Position numbers and translations under genes: made by a program. Shown one piece after another: positions 55,444 through 64,000 of a stretch of DNA of 64,000 nucleotides. The first letter of the stretch is position 1, and every line of letters starts with the position of its first letter. Source of the DNA: Sphingobium subterraneum (GTDB lineage Bacteria > Pseudomonadota > Alphaproteobacteria > Sphingomonadales > Sphingomonadaceae); assembly GCF_014199435.1 (NCBI RefSeq), contig NZ_JACIJP010000001.1:62001-126000 (forward strand), given 5' to 3'. The notes under the pieces are model-generated. The model did not search any database. It was not told where the DNA came from and saw only the letters and a program-made list of their open reading frames with translations.

Positions 55444-56223
55444 GTGCGTTCATTGTGGAAAATCGCAGCGGGACTGTTGGCCCTTGGGGCGGCGGGGTCG
55501 GCTCAGGCGGCTCCGGTGTTCACGTTCGACTTCAGCGGCAATTCGTCGACGAACGGCACCTATGGCAACGCGCGGACTTTCTCGTCCACATCCAGTGGTC
55601 AGACGCTGAACCTGCGGGCGACGGGCTGGAGCATCAACGGCAGCACGATCAATACCTCGTACCTTGGCATCTGGGATGCAGGGCTGGGCGTAACGTCCGC
55701 TGGCGACTCGAACGGTTCGAACAATTTGCACACGGTCGACAATCAGGGCCGAGTCGACTTCATTGTGCTGGAATTTGACCGGGCCGTGCAGCTCACCTCG
55801 GCGGTGTTCAATGCCTATCAGATTACCGGGCTGAACTACCAGGATACGGACGCGACGATCCGTTATGGCACCAATCCGGGCGTATGGAACAGCGATCCGT
55901 TCACCGACGGCGCAGACATCGCTGCCATGAACCTGCTCACGCCGAATTCTTACAATTCGGACGTGTCGACCACATCGTCGCTTGATCGTAACATTACGAA
56001 GAACGGCGCGGCCGGGAACGTCTGGATCATCAGTGCGCGGACGGGCTCGGGCGCGGACTACAAGATCGACGCCTTCAAGCTCGACAAGCTGACCGCGCTT
56101 CCCGTGCTCGCGGTGCCGGAACCAGGTACCTGGGCGATGATGATCGTTGGCTTCGGCTTTGCGGGTGCTGCTATGCGCCGCCGTCGGCGGGATGACGCGG
56201 CTGCTCGCGCTGCCATCGCCTGA
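55444..56223 (+). CDS. PEPxxWA-CTERM sorting domain-containing protein
   Basis: The 259-residue secreted protein has a signal peptide (about residues 1-22, ending GSAQAAP), a beta-rich, Asn/Ser/Thr/Gly-rich middle part, and the C-terminal signal PEPGTWAMMIVGFGFAGA followed by an Arg cluster. Such proteins are processed by an exosortase and may go to the cell surface or matrix. GTG 55444 is chosen because AGGAAGG lies about 7 nt upstream; TTG 55438 is too near that site. No exosortase is in the window. Confidence 0.88.
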   Translation: MRSLWKIAAGLLALGAAGSAQAAPVFTFDFSGNSSTNGTYGNARTFSSTSSGQTLNLRATGWSINGSTINTSYLGIWDAGLGVTSAGDSNGSNNLHTVDNQGRVDFIVLEFDRAVQLTSAVFNAYQITGLNYQDTDATIRYGTNPGVWNSDPFTDGADIAAMNLLTPNSYNSDVSTTSSLDRNITKNGAAGNVWIISARTGSGADYKIDAFKLDKLTALPVLAVPEPGTWAMMIVGFGFAGAAMRRRRRDDAAARAAIA

Positions 56224-56247
56224 CATTCGCCGCTTTCCTGGGGGAAA

Positions 56248-56751
56248 CTATCCGGCCGGGCGAACAGCCTGCGCCGGATAGTCTATTTTCAGCACCTCAT
56301 ATTCCTTTTCGCCGCCCGGCAGCATGACCCGGCGCAGGTCGCCCACCGCTGCGCCCCGCAGCGCTCGCGCGATCGGGGAATGCCAGCCGATGCGGCCCGC
56401 CGCGACATCCTGCTCGTCGTTGCCGACAAGGGTCACGGTACGCTGATTGTCGTCCTCGTCCGCGATCGTAACGGTCGCACCGAAAAAGGCGCGGCTCTTG
56501 TCCGGCTGCTGCGCGGGATCGACGACGCGGGCGTCCTTCATCTTTCGGGAAAGGCGTCGGAGTTGCCCGTCGATCTCCCGCATCCGCTTGCGGCCATAGA
56601 GATAGTCGCCATTTTCGCTTCGGTCGCCATTGCCGGCCGCCCAGCTTACCACCTCGACAATCGCCGGGCGCTCGACGCCGAACAGCCTGTCATATTCGGC
56701 ACGCAGGGCCGCGAAGCCTTGCGGCGTGATGTAATTGGGTTCGCCCGCCAT
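56248..56751 (-). CDS. greB: Transcription elongation factor GreB
   Basis: The 167-residue protein has an N-terminal coiled coil with GNGDRSENGDYLYGRKRMREID, which carries the acidic tip residues that trigger RNA cleavage by stalled RNA polymerase, and a C-terminal FKBP-like domain (GWHSPIARALRGAAVGD). The YLYGRKRMREID and RAFFGATV features favour GreB over GreA. It lies 11 nt after the lytic transglycosylase gene on the same strand. Confidence 0.92.
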   Translation of the reverse strand: MAGEPNYITPQGFAALRAEYDRLFGVERPAIVEVVSWAAGNGDRSENGDYLYGRKRMREIDGQLRRLSRKMKDARVVDPAQQPDKSRAFFGATVTIADEDDNQRTVTLVGNDEQDVAAGRIGWHSPIARALRGAAVGDLRRVMLPGGEKEYEVLKIDYPAQAVRPAG

Positions 56752-56762
56752 CGGCCGCCTGC

Positions 56763-58817
56763 TTATCCTGCGTCGTTCTTGCCAAGATAGGCCGAAAGCG
56801 GCCGCAGGCTGCCCTTGAACCGCGCCGTGTCCGGGCTGATACTGTCATAGACCACCGCATTTTCGAGAACACGCTGCACGTAATTGCGCGTTTCGTAAAT
56901 CGGGATGCTCTCGATCCAGCGGAGGATGTCTGCGCCGGGCAGGCGGGGGTCGCCATTGGCCTTGATCCACTTGTTCACATTGCCCGGCCCGGCATTGTAC
57001 GCGGCGACCGCCAGCGGATAGCTGCCCCCATAATAATTCAGCATCTGCTGAAAGTAGGTGCTCCCCAGCTGGATATTGTAGGACACATCGCTGTTGAGCG
57101 AGCCGGGCATATAGGCAAGGCCTACGCGCCCGGCCGTTTCCCGTGCCGTGCCGGGCATCAACTGCATCAGGCCGCGCGCCCCCGCACGGCTCACGGCGTT
57201 GCGGTCGAACTGGCTTTCCTGCCGGGAAATCGCGTGGATCATCGTCCAGTTGGTCCGGTGCCCGTCCGGCACCGCCACGCTCGGGAAGCTCGCCTCGTTA
57301 TAGCCGGACCGACCGTCGGCCAGCGCCTTGCGGCCAACCATAACGCCCAGATCCGGGCGGTAGAGCGACTTGGCGAGTTCGGCGGCAAGCGCGCGCTCCC
57401 GATCCGTGGTGACGGCTGCCGCGATGGCCCGCAGGAACACGCCCTGATCGACCATATTCCCGGACGCGCCCAACGCCTTCGCAGCGCGCACCACGGAGCG
57501 GCTGGCAAATTCGCTGCGTTCCGCGTCGGTCACCGACACCGGCGTCGCATAGCTGCGCGGAGCAGGGATGGGGCGGCCGAGCCGTTCCAGCGCGAGCTGG
57601 CCGTAGAACTGGTCCGGATACTCGGCCGCCTGCGTGAAGAAGCGGTTGGCTTGTGTCGGGTCGCCCGCCGCCAGCGCTGCGCGGCCTGCCCAGTAATGGC
57701 CCTTCGAAATCGTCTGCGGCGATCGGGCAGCACCGGCATAGCGTTCGAACATCATCACGGCGTCGCGCGGACGGCCGAGATTGTAGAAGGCAGTCGACCC
57801 GGCAAGCCAGGTCAGGCTGGTGTAATCGTCGCGTTCACCGATGGGGCGGTCACGGATGTCGACGGTGGAGCCGTACGCGTCATCGACCTTGCTCGCGATC
57901 GCATAGGCAAGGGCGGATTGGCCATCGTTGGATGCTGCCCGGGCCATCGAAAGGAGCGTCTCGAACCATTTTTCCGCGTCAGCGGGCCGCGTGGAAAGTG
58001 TCGCGCGCTGCGCGAGATAGGCGCGCGAAGCCGGAAAATCGCCTTCATCCCGCAGCCAGTTGGCGCGATCGGCGATATAGCCTGGGTTGGTCCGTCCATA
58101 GGGTTCGGCAGCGGGTCCCTTCATCGCGGCGTCGACGCTGCCGCGCTGCATGGCGATGCGCGCCTCGGCGATGGTGCGCGCGGTGGACGACAGATAGGGC
58201 AGCAGCCGCTCGGCCGCGGCGTTGTTCTTTGCCCACAAGAGGCGATCGGCCCGCGCATCATGATCGTCGGTGGTCAGCGCGCCGCCGAACAGGCCGAGGA
58301 TCTGGGCCTCATCCTGCGGCGTCAGATTGCCGCCACGCCACGCTGATTTGGCGGCAATCCGCGCCTCGTCCACCCGCCCAGCGGCGAGCAAGGCCACGGC
58401 GTTGCGCGCATGGCCGGTGGCCGACCGCGCCGGATAGCGCGCGAAATAGGCGATCACGGCGGCGGGATCATAGGCGTTGGGGTTGATCGACGTTTCCGCC
58501 AGGCGGCGTAGGCGGTCTTCACCCGGCCACTCCGGGTAAGTCACCAGAAACGAGGAATAGGCCGAAAAGCCCATCGCGTCGCTTTGCTGCAAGACTTTCC
58601 ATTGCGCGATGGCCGCGAGGATCGGCGCATCGGCATTGTGGGCAATCTGCGCGCTGGTCGCCGCCCAGTCGCCGGTTCCCTGCGGCAGGGCCGCAGATGC
58701 GCCAGGCGGGATCGGCTGGACGATCTCCCGCTGCTGCGCGTCGGCGATCGGCGCGAGAAGCAGCGGCGTGAAAAAAAGCAGTCGGTATGCACGGACGCGC
58801 GAGACCAAGCTGGACAT
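56763..58817 (-). CDS. slt: Soluble lytic murein transglycosylase
   Basis: The product of 684 residues has a signal segment (LLFFTPLLLAPIADAQQ), a long helical superstructure of tetratrico-like repeats, and a C-terminal SLT goose-lysozyme domain: IHAISRQESQFDRNAVSRAG with the catalytic Glu, GLMQLMPGTA, and AVAAYNAGPGNVNKW. It cleaves peptidoglycan glycan strands with 1,6-anhydro ends in the periplasm. ATG 58817 is preferred since AGGGAA precedes it and it starts just before the signal; 58868 is an alternative. It is divergent from dapA. Confidence 0.92.
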   Translation of the reverse strand: MSSLVSRVRAYRLLFFTPLLLAPIADAQQREIVQPIPPGASAALPQGTGDWAATSAQIAHNADAPILAAIAQWKVLQQSDAMGFSAYSSFLVTYPEWPGEDRLRRLAETSINPNAYDPAAVIAYFARYPARSATGHARNAVALLAAGRVDEARIAAKSAWRGGNLTPQDEAQILGLFGGALTTDDHDARADRLLWAKNNAAAERLLPYLSSTARTIAEARIAMQRGSVDAAMKGPAAEPYGRTNPGYIADRANWLRDEGDFPASRAYLAQRATLSTRPADAEKWFETLLSMARAASNDGQSALAYAIASKVDDAYGSTVDIRDRPIGERDDYTSLTWLAGSTAFYNLGRPRDAVMMFERYAGAARSPQTISKGHYWAGRAALAAGDPTQANRFFTQAAEYPDQFYGQLALERLGRPIPAPRSYATPVSVTDAERSEFASRSVVRAAKALGASGNMVDQGVFLRAIAAAVTTDRERALAAELAKSLYRPDLGVMVGRKALADGRSGYNEASFPSVAVPDGHRTNWTMIHAISRQESQFDRNAVSRAGARGLMQLMPGTARETAGRVGLAYMPGSLNSDVSYNIQLGSTYFQQMLNYYGGSYPLAVAAYNAGPGNVNKWIKANGDPRLPGADILRWIESIPIYETRNYVQRVLENAVVYDSISPDTARFKGSLRPLSAYLGKNDAG

Positions 58818-58916
58818 TGGTGTAACAGGTTCCCTATCAGGCGAGCTTTGAAGCGGGGAATATGGCATAGATCCGATTATGCCTGCATGAACGGCGAGAT
58901 TGAAGGAGTTTTTCGC

Positions 58917-59795
58917 ATGTTTTCCGGATCGATTCCGGCTCTGGTGACGACTTTTCGCGACGGGTCGCTCGACGAGCAGGCTTTCCGTTCGTTTGTCGAC
59001 TGGCAGATCGCGGAAGGAAGCACCGCGCTGGTGCCCTGCGGCACGACCGGCGAGAGCGCCACGATGACGATTGAAGAGCATAACCGGGTCGTTGCCCTGT
59101 GCGTCGAGCAGGCGGCGGGGCGCGTGCCGGTGATCGCCGGCTGCGGGTCAAACGATACCAAGATCGCGCTGGAGCACATGTTCGCCGCGCAGGCCGCCGG
59201 GGCGAATGCCGCTCTGGTCGTTGCCCCTTATTACAACAAGCCCAATCAGGAGGGGGTGTATCAGCATTTCGCCTATCTGGCGCAGCGCTGCGATCTGCCG
59301 ATCATTCTCTATAATGTTCCAAGTCGGACGATCACCGATATTGGTGTTCCGGTCATGCATCGCCTTGCCAACGACTTTCAGACGATCGTCGGTGTGAAGG
59401 ACGCCACCGGAAATCTGGGGCGGGTGACCGCACAGCGGCTCGCCTGCGGGACGGATTTCTGTCAGCTTTCGGGAAATGATGAAACGGCTCTGGGGTTTAA
59501 CGCGATGGGCGGGGTGGGGTGCATTTCCGTTACGGCCAATGTTGCTCCGGGCCTGTGCGCGCAGTTTCAGGCCGCGTGCGCTGCTGGCGACTGGCCGCTC
59601 GCACTGGAACTTCAGGACCGGCTTTATCCGTTGCACGATGCGTTGTTCAGCGATTCTTCACCCGGCCCAGTTAAATATGCCCTGTCCCGCGTGCGGCCCG
59701 ACATGCCCGTCGAGCTTCGCCTGCCGATCACCTGGCCGAGCGCATCGAGCCAGGCGGCGGTCGACCGGGCGCTGGAGATCGCGGGACTCGTATAG
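58917..59795 (+). CDS. dapA: 4-hydroxy-tetrahydrodipicolinate synthase
   Basis: The 292-residue TIM-barrel enzyme condenses pyruvate with aspartate semialdehyde in lysine and diaminopimelate synthesis. It has GTTGESATMTIEEH, VVAPYYNKPNQEGVYQHF, ILYNVPSRT with the Tyr that relays protons, and the Schiff-base Lys in IVGVKDATGNLGR. ATG 58917 has GAAGGAG 7 nt upstream; the open frame before it is a shadow of the transglycosylase gene. Confidence 0.97.
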   Translation: MFSGSIPALVTTFRDGSLDEQAFRSFVDWQIAEGSTALVPCGTTGESATMTIEEHNRVVALCVEQAAGRVPVIAGCGSNDTKIALEHMFAAQAAGANAALVVAPYYNKPNQEGVYQHFAYLAQRCDLPIILYNVPSRTITDIGVPVMHRLANDFQTIVGVKDATGNLGRVTAQRLACGTDFCQLSGNDETALGFNAMGGVGCISVTANVAPGLCAQFQAACAAGDWPLALELQDRLYPLHDALFSDSSPGPVKYALSRVRPDMPVELRLPITWPSASSQAAVDRALEIAGLV

Positions 59796-59857
59796 GGGCG
59801 CCGCGATATCCATATAAGAAGTCCGGCATGTCGCCGGATGAAGAGTGAACAGGTACC

Positions 59858-60340
59858 ATGGCCCGCCCGCATCACGCTGCCTTTGACAAGGTCAAGACCG
59901 TCGCCGAGAACCGGCGCGCGCGCTTCGACTATGCCATCGACGAAGTGTTCGAGGCTGGGATTGCGTTGCAGGGCACTGAGGTCAAATCGTTGCGCTTTGG
60001 CGAGGGATCGATCACCGAAAGCTATGCGGAGGTGCGGGACGAGCAGGTGTGGCTGATCAACAGCAACATCCCTGAATTCAGCCATGGCAACCGCTTCAAT
60101 CATGAACCCAAGCGGCCGCGCAAGCTGCTGCTCCACGGGCGGGAAATCGAAAAATTTCATGGCGCGGTTGCGCGCAAGGGCATGACGCTCGTTCCGCTGT
60201 CGATCTATTTCAACGGGCAGGGGCGGGCGAAGGTCGAACTGGCACTCGCCAAGGGCAAGAATGCGCAGGACAAGCGCGAGACGACCAAGGAGCGCGAATG
60301 GAAGCGCGAGCAGGGGCGTCTCATGAAGGAGCACGGCTGA
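59858..60340 (+). CDS. smpB: SsrA-binding protein SmpB
   Basis: The 160-residue protein binds tmRNA and brings it to stalled ribosomes. Motifs are [59 protein letters not shown] and the basic C-terminal tail [13 protein letters not shown]. It follows dapA by 62 nt, and its TGA overlaps the next ATG by one base. No ssrA RNA gene was found in the window. Confidence 0.97.
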   Translation: MARPHHAAFDKVKTVAENRRARFDYAIDEVFEAGIALQGTEVKSLRFGEGSITESYAEVRDEQVWLINSNIPEFSHGNRFNHEPKRPRKLLLHGREIEKFHGAVARKGMTLVPLSIYFNGQGRAKVELALAKGKNAQDKRETTKEREWKREQGRLMKEHG

Positions 60341-60927
60341 TGAGTCGCATCGCCCGCTGGTGGCATGTCCATGCTCCCCGGCGGGAGATGTTCGAGAACA
60401 GCCGCGTGCTGGCTCCGGTGGCGCATCGTGTGCTCGCGCCGGAACTCTGGCGCTTTACCCGGCGATCGGTACCGCGCGGCGTCGCGTTGGGTTTGCTCGT
60501 TGGCATATTCCTGCTGATTCCCGGCTTGCAGATTGCGGGAGCGGCGATGCTGGCGTTGCCGTTCCGTGCCAATATTCCCGTCGCGGCAGCGATGACATTT
60601 CTCAGCAACCCGGCCACGACACCGCTCATTTTATGGGCGTCGGTCTATATTGGTAACCTGATGCTCGGACGGACGGCGGAAGTGACGCAGTTCATGGCGC
60701 TGATCCATGAGCATGCCGGGTTCATGCGCTGGTGCGCATGGCTGTTTTCGGAAGCGGCGCCTGCGTTGCTGTTCGGACTGGCTGTGATTTCCGTGATCGC
60801 GGCAGCCGTCGGCTATCTGCTCGCGACGTGGATGTGGCGCGCCCATCTATGGCGGAAATGGCATGGACGAAAAATGACCATTGGCAATGATCGGGATTCC
60901 GGTTCAATGGGCGAGCACGCCGCTTAG
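60340..60927 (+). CDS. DUF2062 domain-containing membrane protein
   Basis: The 195-residue protein has the DUF2062 pattern: RRSVPRGVALGLLVGIFLL, PFRANIPVAAAMTFLSNPAT, TTPLILWASVYIGNLML and a final helix VISVIAAAVGYLLATWMW, giving about three to four membrane helices. Its function is unknown. ATG 60340 overlaps the smpB stop, so they are coupled, and cckA follows after 32 nt. Confidence 0.88.
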   Translation: MSRIARWWHVHAPRREMFENSRVLAPVAHRVLAPELWRFTRRSVPRGVALGLLVGIFLLIPGLQIAGAAMLALPFRANIPVAAAMTFLSNPATTPLILWASVYIGNLMLGRTAEVTQFMALIHEHAGFMRWCAWLFSEAAPALLFGLAVISVIAAAVGYLLATWMWRAHLWRKWHGRKMTIGNDRDSGSMGEHAA

Positions 60928-60959
60928 ATCTTAACAAAGCGGTGCCCTGTTGGTAGCGG

Positions 60960-63377
60960 ATGTTCATGGCGGGCCTGACTGGCATTTCACATAAGGACGA
61001 TATCGTCGCGCTGACGGCTGCGCGGACGGACCGCCATACGTTGCCGTTGCTGGTTCTGGCCGCAGCGATGTGTGCGGGCATCGTCATCTGGGGTGTGGGC
61101 GATGTGGCGCTGGCGAGCGGCTTTGCAGCCGCCGTCGTAGGACTTGCGGGGCTGGCCCATCTGTTCCGGCGCAGCAACGTCCTGCCCGATGCGGCGCAGG
61201 ACATTGTGCCGGACTGGACGATTGCGCGTGCCGCCGCCGATGCGTCGGCCATGGCCATTGCCGTCACCGACCGCACGGGCAAGCTGATGTGCGCCAGCGA
61301 CCTCTATGGCGAATGGTTTCCCGGCTATCCGGCTCCGCCCGTGCTGCCGCTCGATCGCAACGGCGCGGACCGGCTGGCTGAGGCGGGACGGACCGCGTGG
61401 CGCGATGGCGACGCGAAGGTCGACGATCTGGCGCGGGGCGCGTTGCGGCTGGACCTTCGGGTGGCGCGGACCGGGCGGTCGGAGGATTTCCTCCTGTGGC
61501 ATTTCACCCCGGTCAAGCAGTCGAGCATGATCGACGAGTTCGCCCGACTCGTGAACGGCGAGAGTGGCGCCGCGCTGGGTGATGCCGGCGTCATGGCCGC
61601 GATCATCGGCGCGGAAGGTCGCCTACGCGCGGCGAACCCCGCCTTTGTGGGCCGGGCGACCGGGCGGGCGGAAACGGACCTTACCGGGCGGGACTTTGCC
61701 GCCTATTTCCGACGCGACGATGATGGCCGCATCTTCTTCGTGCGAGAGGCGGGCAGCATTGTCCCCATTGGCATATTCCGCGTGGCATTGCGGCAGGACC
61801 AGCCCGATGGCGCGGCGCTCATCATCATGATCGACCAGCCAGGCGACGTGGGAGGCTCTGGTTCGGTGCTGTCCTATGTCGAGGCGGTGATCGCACTGCT
61901 CCCGTTCGGCCTCGCGATGGCGGACCGCGACGGGCGGCTGCTGTTCGTCAACAACAGTTTCTCGCGTGCGGCGGGGCTGTCGCATGGGCAGAAGCCGACC
62001 TATCCCGGCGATCTGGTGGTCGTCGAGGATCAGGCCGCGCTCGCTGCCGCCGTGCGCCGCTATGCCATCGGGCCGCAGATTTCGGGCGATATCGCGGTAC
62101 GCCTGCGCGTTCAGCCCGACGAACCGGTCGCGCTCAGCCTGGCGGGCGTGCGCGGGCTGGGGGAGGCGGCGGTATTGCTCGGCCTCAAGGACAATAGCGA
62201 GGAAAGCAAGCTCAAGCGGCAGGTGGCGCAAGCGACCAAGATGCAGGCGGTGGGACAGCTCGCGGGCGGCGTTGCGCATGATTTCAACAACATCCTGACC
62301 GCCATCATTGGTCATTGCGACCTGATGATGATGCGTCATACGCCCGGCGACAGCGATTATGACGACATCCAGCAGATCAAGTCGAACAGCAATCGCGCGG
62401 CGAGCCTGACCCGCCAGCTGCTCGCCTTCTCCCGCCAGCAGACGCTGCGACCCCAAGTGCTGCAACTGCCCGACATCGTGGCCGACGTTTCCAACCTGTT
62501 GAAGCGCCTGCTGGGCGAAACAGTCAAACTCGAAGTGAGCCATGGCCGCAATTTGGGGCAGGTGCGGGCCGACCCCGGCCAGCTTGAGCAGGTGATCGTC
62601 AATCTGGCGGTCAATGGCCGTGACGCCATGCCGGAGGGGGGCGTGTTGTCGATCAAGACCTACGCCGTCACGACTGCGCAGGTGCGCGAGATGCGCTCCA
62701 CCGTGCTGCCACCCGCCGACTACACCGCGCTGCGCATCAGCGACACGGGAACGGGCATTCCGCCTGACCTGCTGCCCAAGATTTTCGAGCCGTTCTTTAC
62801 GACCAAGGAAGTCGGCAAGGGTACCGGACTGGGCCTGTCCACCGTGTACGGCATCGTGAAGCAGTCGGGCGGGTTCATCTTCGCCGAATCGGAGCCCGGC
62901 AACGGGGCGAGCTTCGTGCTCTATCTGCCCGTTTACGTCGCCGCGCCCGGAGAGCAGGAGCCACCCGCGATCAAGTCTCCCCCGCCCAGGCGTGAAAGCT
63001 GGGGGACCGGCACCATCCTGCTGGTGGAGGATGAGGACATGGTGCGCGCCGTGGCCGAGCGGGCACTGACGCGGCAGGGCTACACGGTCCTGACGGCGTG
63101 CGATGGGGAGCAAGGGCTGGAGGTTCTGAACTCGGGCCAGCAGATCGACCTGCTGTTGTCCGACGTCGTTATGCCCAATATGGATGGGCCTTCCATGGTG
63201 CGGCAGGCGCGACATACGCATCCCGATCTTCCGGTGGTGTTCATGTCGGGCTACGCCGAGGAGCAACTGCGCAAGTCGATTGATATTCCCAATGTTTCGT
63301 TTCTGCCAAAACCCTTTTCGGTCGCCCAGCTGTCGGAGGCAGTCCGGGCTGGGGCGGGGCCAGAGGTCGCTGAATAA
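60960..63377 (+). CDS. cckA: CckA-like hybrid histidine kinase
   Basis: The 805-residue protein has two N-terminal membrane helices (about residues 27-68), PAS-like regions, the HisKA motif GGVAHDFNNILTAI with phospho-acceptor His440, an HATPase domain (NLAVNGRDAMPEGG, ISDTGTGIPPDLL, GKGTGLGLSTVYGIVKQSGG), and a C-terminal receiver domain with Asp735 in LLLSDVVMPNMDG and Lys in FLPKPF. CckA phosphorylates ChpT and so controls CtrA and CpdR in Alphaproteobacteria. ATG 60966 is an alternative start. A terminator follows at 63461. Confidence 0.94.
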   Translation: MFMAGLTGISHKDDIVALTAARTDRHTLPLLVLAAAMCAGIVIWGVGDVALASGFAAAVVGLAGLAHLFRRSNVLPDAAQDIVPDWTIARAAADASAMAIAVTDRTGKLMCASDLYGEWFPGYPAPPVLPLDRNGADRLAEAGRTAWRDGDAKVDDLARGALRLDLRVARTGRSEDFLLWHFTPVKQSSMIDEFARLVNGESGAALGDAGVMAAIIGAEGRLRAANPAFVGRATGRAETDLTGRDFAAYFRRDDDGRIFFVREAGSIVPIGIFRVALRQDQPDGAALIIMIDQPGDVGGSGSVLSYVEAVIALLPFGLAMADRDGRLLFVNNSFSRAAGLSHGQKPTYPGDLVVVEDQAALAAAVRRYAIGPQISGDIAVRLRVQPDEPVALSLAGVRGLGEAAVLLGLKDNSEESKLKRQVAQATKMQAVGQLAGGVAHDFNNILTAIIGHCDLMMMRHTPGDSDYDDIQQIKSNSNRAASLTRQLLAFSRQQTLRPQVLQLPDIVADVSNLLKRLLGETVKLEVSHGRNLGQVRADPGQLEQVIVNLAVNGRDAMPEGGVLSIKTYAVTTAQVREMRSTVLPPADYTALRISDTGTGIPPDLLPKIFEPFFTTKEVGKGTGLGLSTVYGIVKQSGGFIFAESEPGNGASFVLYLPVYVAAPGEQEPPAIKSPPPRRESWGTGTILLVEDEDMVRAVAERALTRQGYTVLTACDGEQGLEVLNSGQQIDLLLSDVVMPNMDGPSMVRQARHTHPDLPVVFMSGYAEEQLRKSIDIPNVSFLPKPFSVAQLSEAVRAGAGPEVAE

Positions 63378-63460
63378 AGGCAGTAGGCCGCTCAGGCGTG
63401 TTGCACGCGCGACGGAGTGAGTGATTGCCCCTTGTGCCATCTGGCGCTAAGGCTAGCGTG

Positions 63461-63490
63461 AAGGCTGTTGCGGCGAGGCACAGCCTTTTT
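63461..63490 (+). terminator. Rho-independent terminator after cckA
   Basis: AAGGCTGT (63461-63468) and ACAGCCTT (63480-63487) form an 8-bp stem with an 11-nt loop followed by TTT. It separates cckA from the response regulator gene. Confidence 0.75.
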
Positions 63491-63522
63491 CCGTTTTCTT
63501 TTAGGGCACTGGCTATCCTCCG

Positions 63523-63882
63523 ATGAACGCACCGACAAAAGCCAGAACAATCATGATCGTCGAAGACGAGGCCATGATCGCATTGATGCTGGAAGATTTC
63601 GTGGAATCCCTGGGGCACCACCTGCATGGCGTTGCCGCAACGGTAGAGGAGGGATGTGCCCTCGCCAAGGAGGGGGATTTCGATCTCGCCATTCTGGATT
63701 GCAACCTTGCGGGGGAGCAGGTCTGGCCGGTGGTCGATGTTCTCGTCGAACGCTCGATCCCCTATATCCTCAGCTCCGGCGGGAGTCTGACCGAGATTCC
63801 TCCGGAATATGCGGGCGGGCCGATGCTGGAAAAGCCCTATACGATCAACACCATCGCCGAGCTTCTCGCCACGGTTGATTGA
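63523..63882 (+). CDS. Single-domain response regulator
   Basis: The 119-residue protein is a stand-alone receiver domain: acidic pocket in IMIVEDEAMIALMLEDF, phospho-acceptor Asp59 in LAILDCNLAGEQ, Ser in YILSSGGS and Lys in MLEKPYT. It has no output domain, so it would act by protein contact or as a phosphate sink. It is placed after cckA but behind a terminator, so it is probably transcribed separately. Its kinase is unknown. Confidence 0.9.
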   Translation: MNAPTKARTIMIVEDEAMIALMLEDFVESLGHHLHGVAATVEEGCALAKEGDFDLAILDCNLAGEQVWPVVDVLVERSIPYILSSGGSLTEIPPEYAGGPMLEKPYTINTIAELLATVD

Positions 63883-63921
63883 GCCGCAGCCAGACTTTTC
63901 TCCGCATCCAACAAATATTTT

Positions 63922-63956
63922 GTACCCCTCTTGTTCTCATAGAACAAAAAGGGTAC
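63922..63956. promoter_or_regulatory. Symmetrical palindrome with LexA-like half-sites
   Basis: GTACCC (63922-63927), 3 nt, TTGTTCT, CAT, AGAACAA, 3 nt and GGGTAC (63951-63956) form a 35-bp site with exact two-fold arm symmetry. It contains GTAC-N7-GTTC and, mirrored, GAAC-N7-GTAC, each one base from the alphaproteobacterial LexA box GTTC-N7-GTTC. It lies 40 nt after the response regulator gene and likely controls a gene to the right of the window. Confidence 0.6.
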
Positions 63957-64000
63957 GGGTGTGAAGCATCCAAAGCGCAGTTGCGCTGGGCAGGAGACAA

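Noticed and set aside
61623..63440. 605-codon minus-strand open frame opposite cckA
   Set aside because: Low-complexity Arg/His/Gly-rich translation without domains; cckA on the other strand is certain.

Overview
The window looks like chromosomal DNA of a sphingomonad (Alphaproteobacteria, Sphingomonadaceae). The evidence is a PEPxxWA-CTERM exported protein, an Entner-Doudoroff operon zwf-edd-glk-eda, two TonB-dependent receptors, a CckA-type hybrid kinase beside smpB, and alphaproteobacterial-style RpoH, Fur-like and LexA-like sites. Genes are densely packed, with many 1-8 nt overlaps and several TTG or GTG starts.

Layout. 1-16.6 kb is housekeeping: yraN end, gshB, a membrane protein, DedA; the minus-strand unit rph-rdgB-hemW-xerC; a Pro/Ala-rich membrane protein; hrcA-grpE and dnaK-dnaJ, both with RpoH-like promoters; a PCu(A)C lipoprotein and a metallopeptidase-like protein; egtD-egtB for ergothioneine; a flavodoxin-fold reductase. 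An acyltransferase-3 protein follows (16.9-18.0 kb).

18.1-32.2 kb is an accessory catabolic island on the plus strand: TetR regulator, MBL-fold hydrolase, cytochrome P450, a collapsed SDR remnant, quinone-oxidoreductase-type MDR, VOC protein, TonB receptor, FAH-family hydrolase, BKACE enzyme, second MDR, amidohydrolase, SDR and dienelactone hydrolase. Two almost identical palindromic operators, each overlapping a perfect TTGACA, precede the MBL gene and the receptor gene. A related half-site precedes the dienelactone hydrolase. I read this as a TetR-controlled regulon for uptake and breakdown of an unidentified cyclic or carbonyl-containing compound; it is the best candidate for an undescribed system here.

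32.2-40.5 kb, minus strand, is an eight-gene iron operon: exbB-exbD-tonB-fiu-like receptor, FMN-dependent alpha-hydroxyacid oxidase, PiuC-type dioxygenase, ferric-reductase-like membrane protein and a PepSY protein. Two 7-1-7 Fur-like boxes lie upstream. A heme-oxygenase-like diiron protein follows.

40.7-45.6 kb is the Entner-Doudoroff operon. 45.7-53.7 kb holds a lipoprotein, a GH130/SDR pair, an L,D-transpeptidase gene broken by an in-frame TAG, a small membrane protein, an M1 aminopeptidase and a mannose-6-phosphate isomerase. 53.8-64 kb holds an inverted repeat element, rplJ-rplL with a probable leader, the PEP-CTERM protein, greB, a soluble lytic transglycosylase, dapA, smpB, a DUF2062 protein, cckA and a single-domain response regulator. 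The window ends in a symmetrical palindrome with LexA-like half-sites, probably the control region of the next gene (recA is the likely neighbour, by inference). No rRNA, tRNA, insertion sequence or CRISPR array was recognised.
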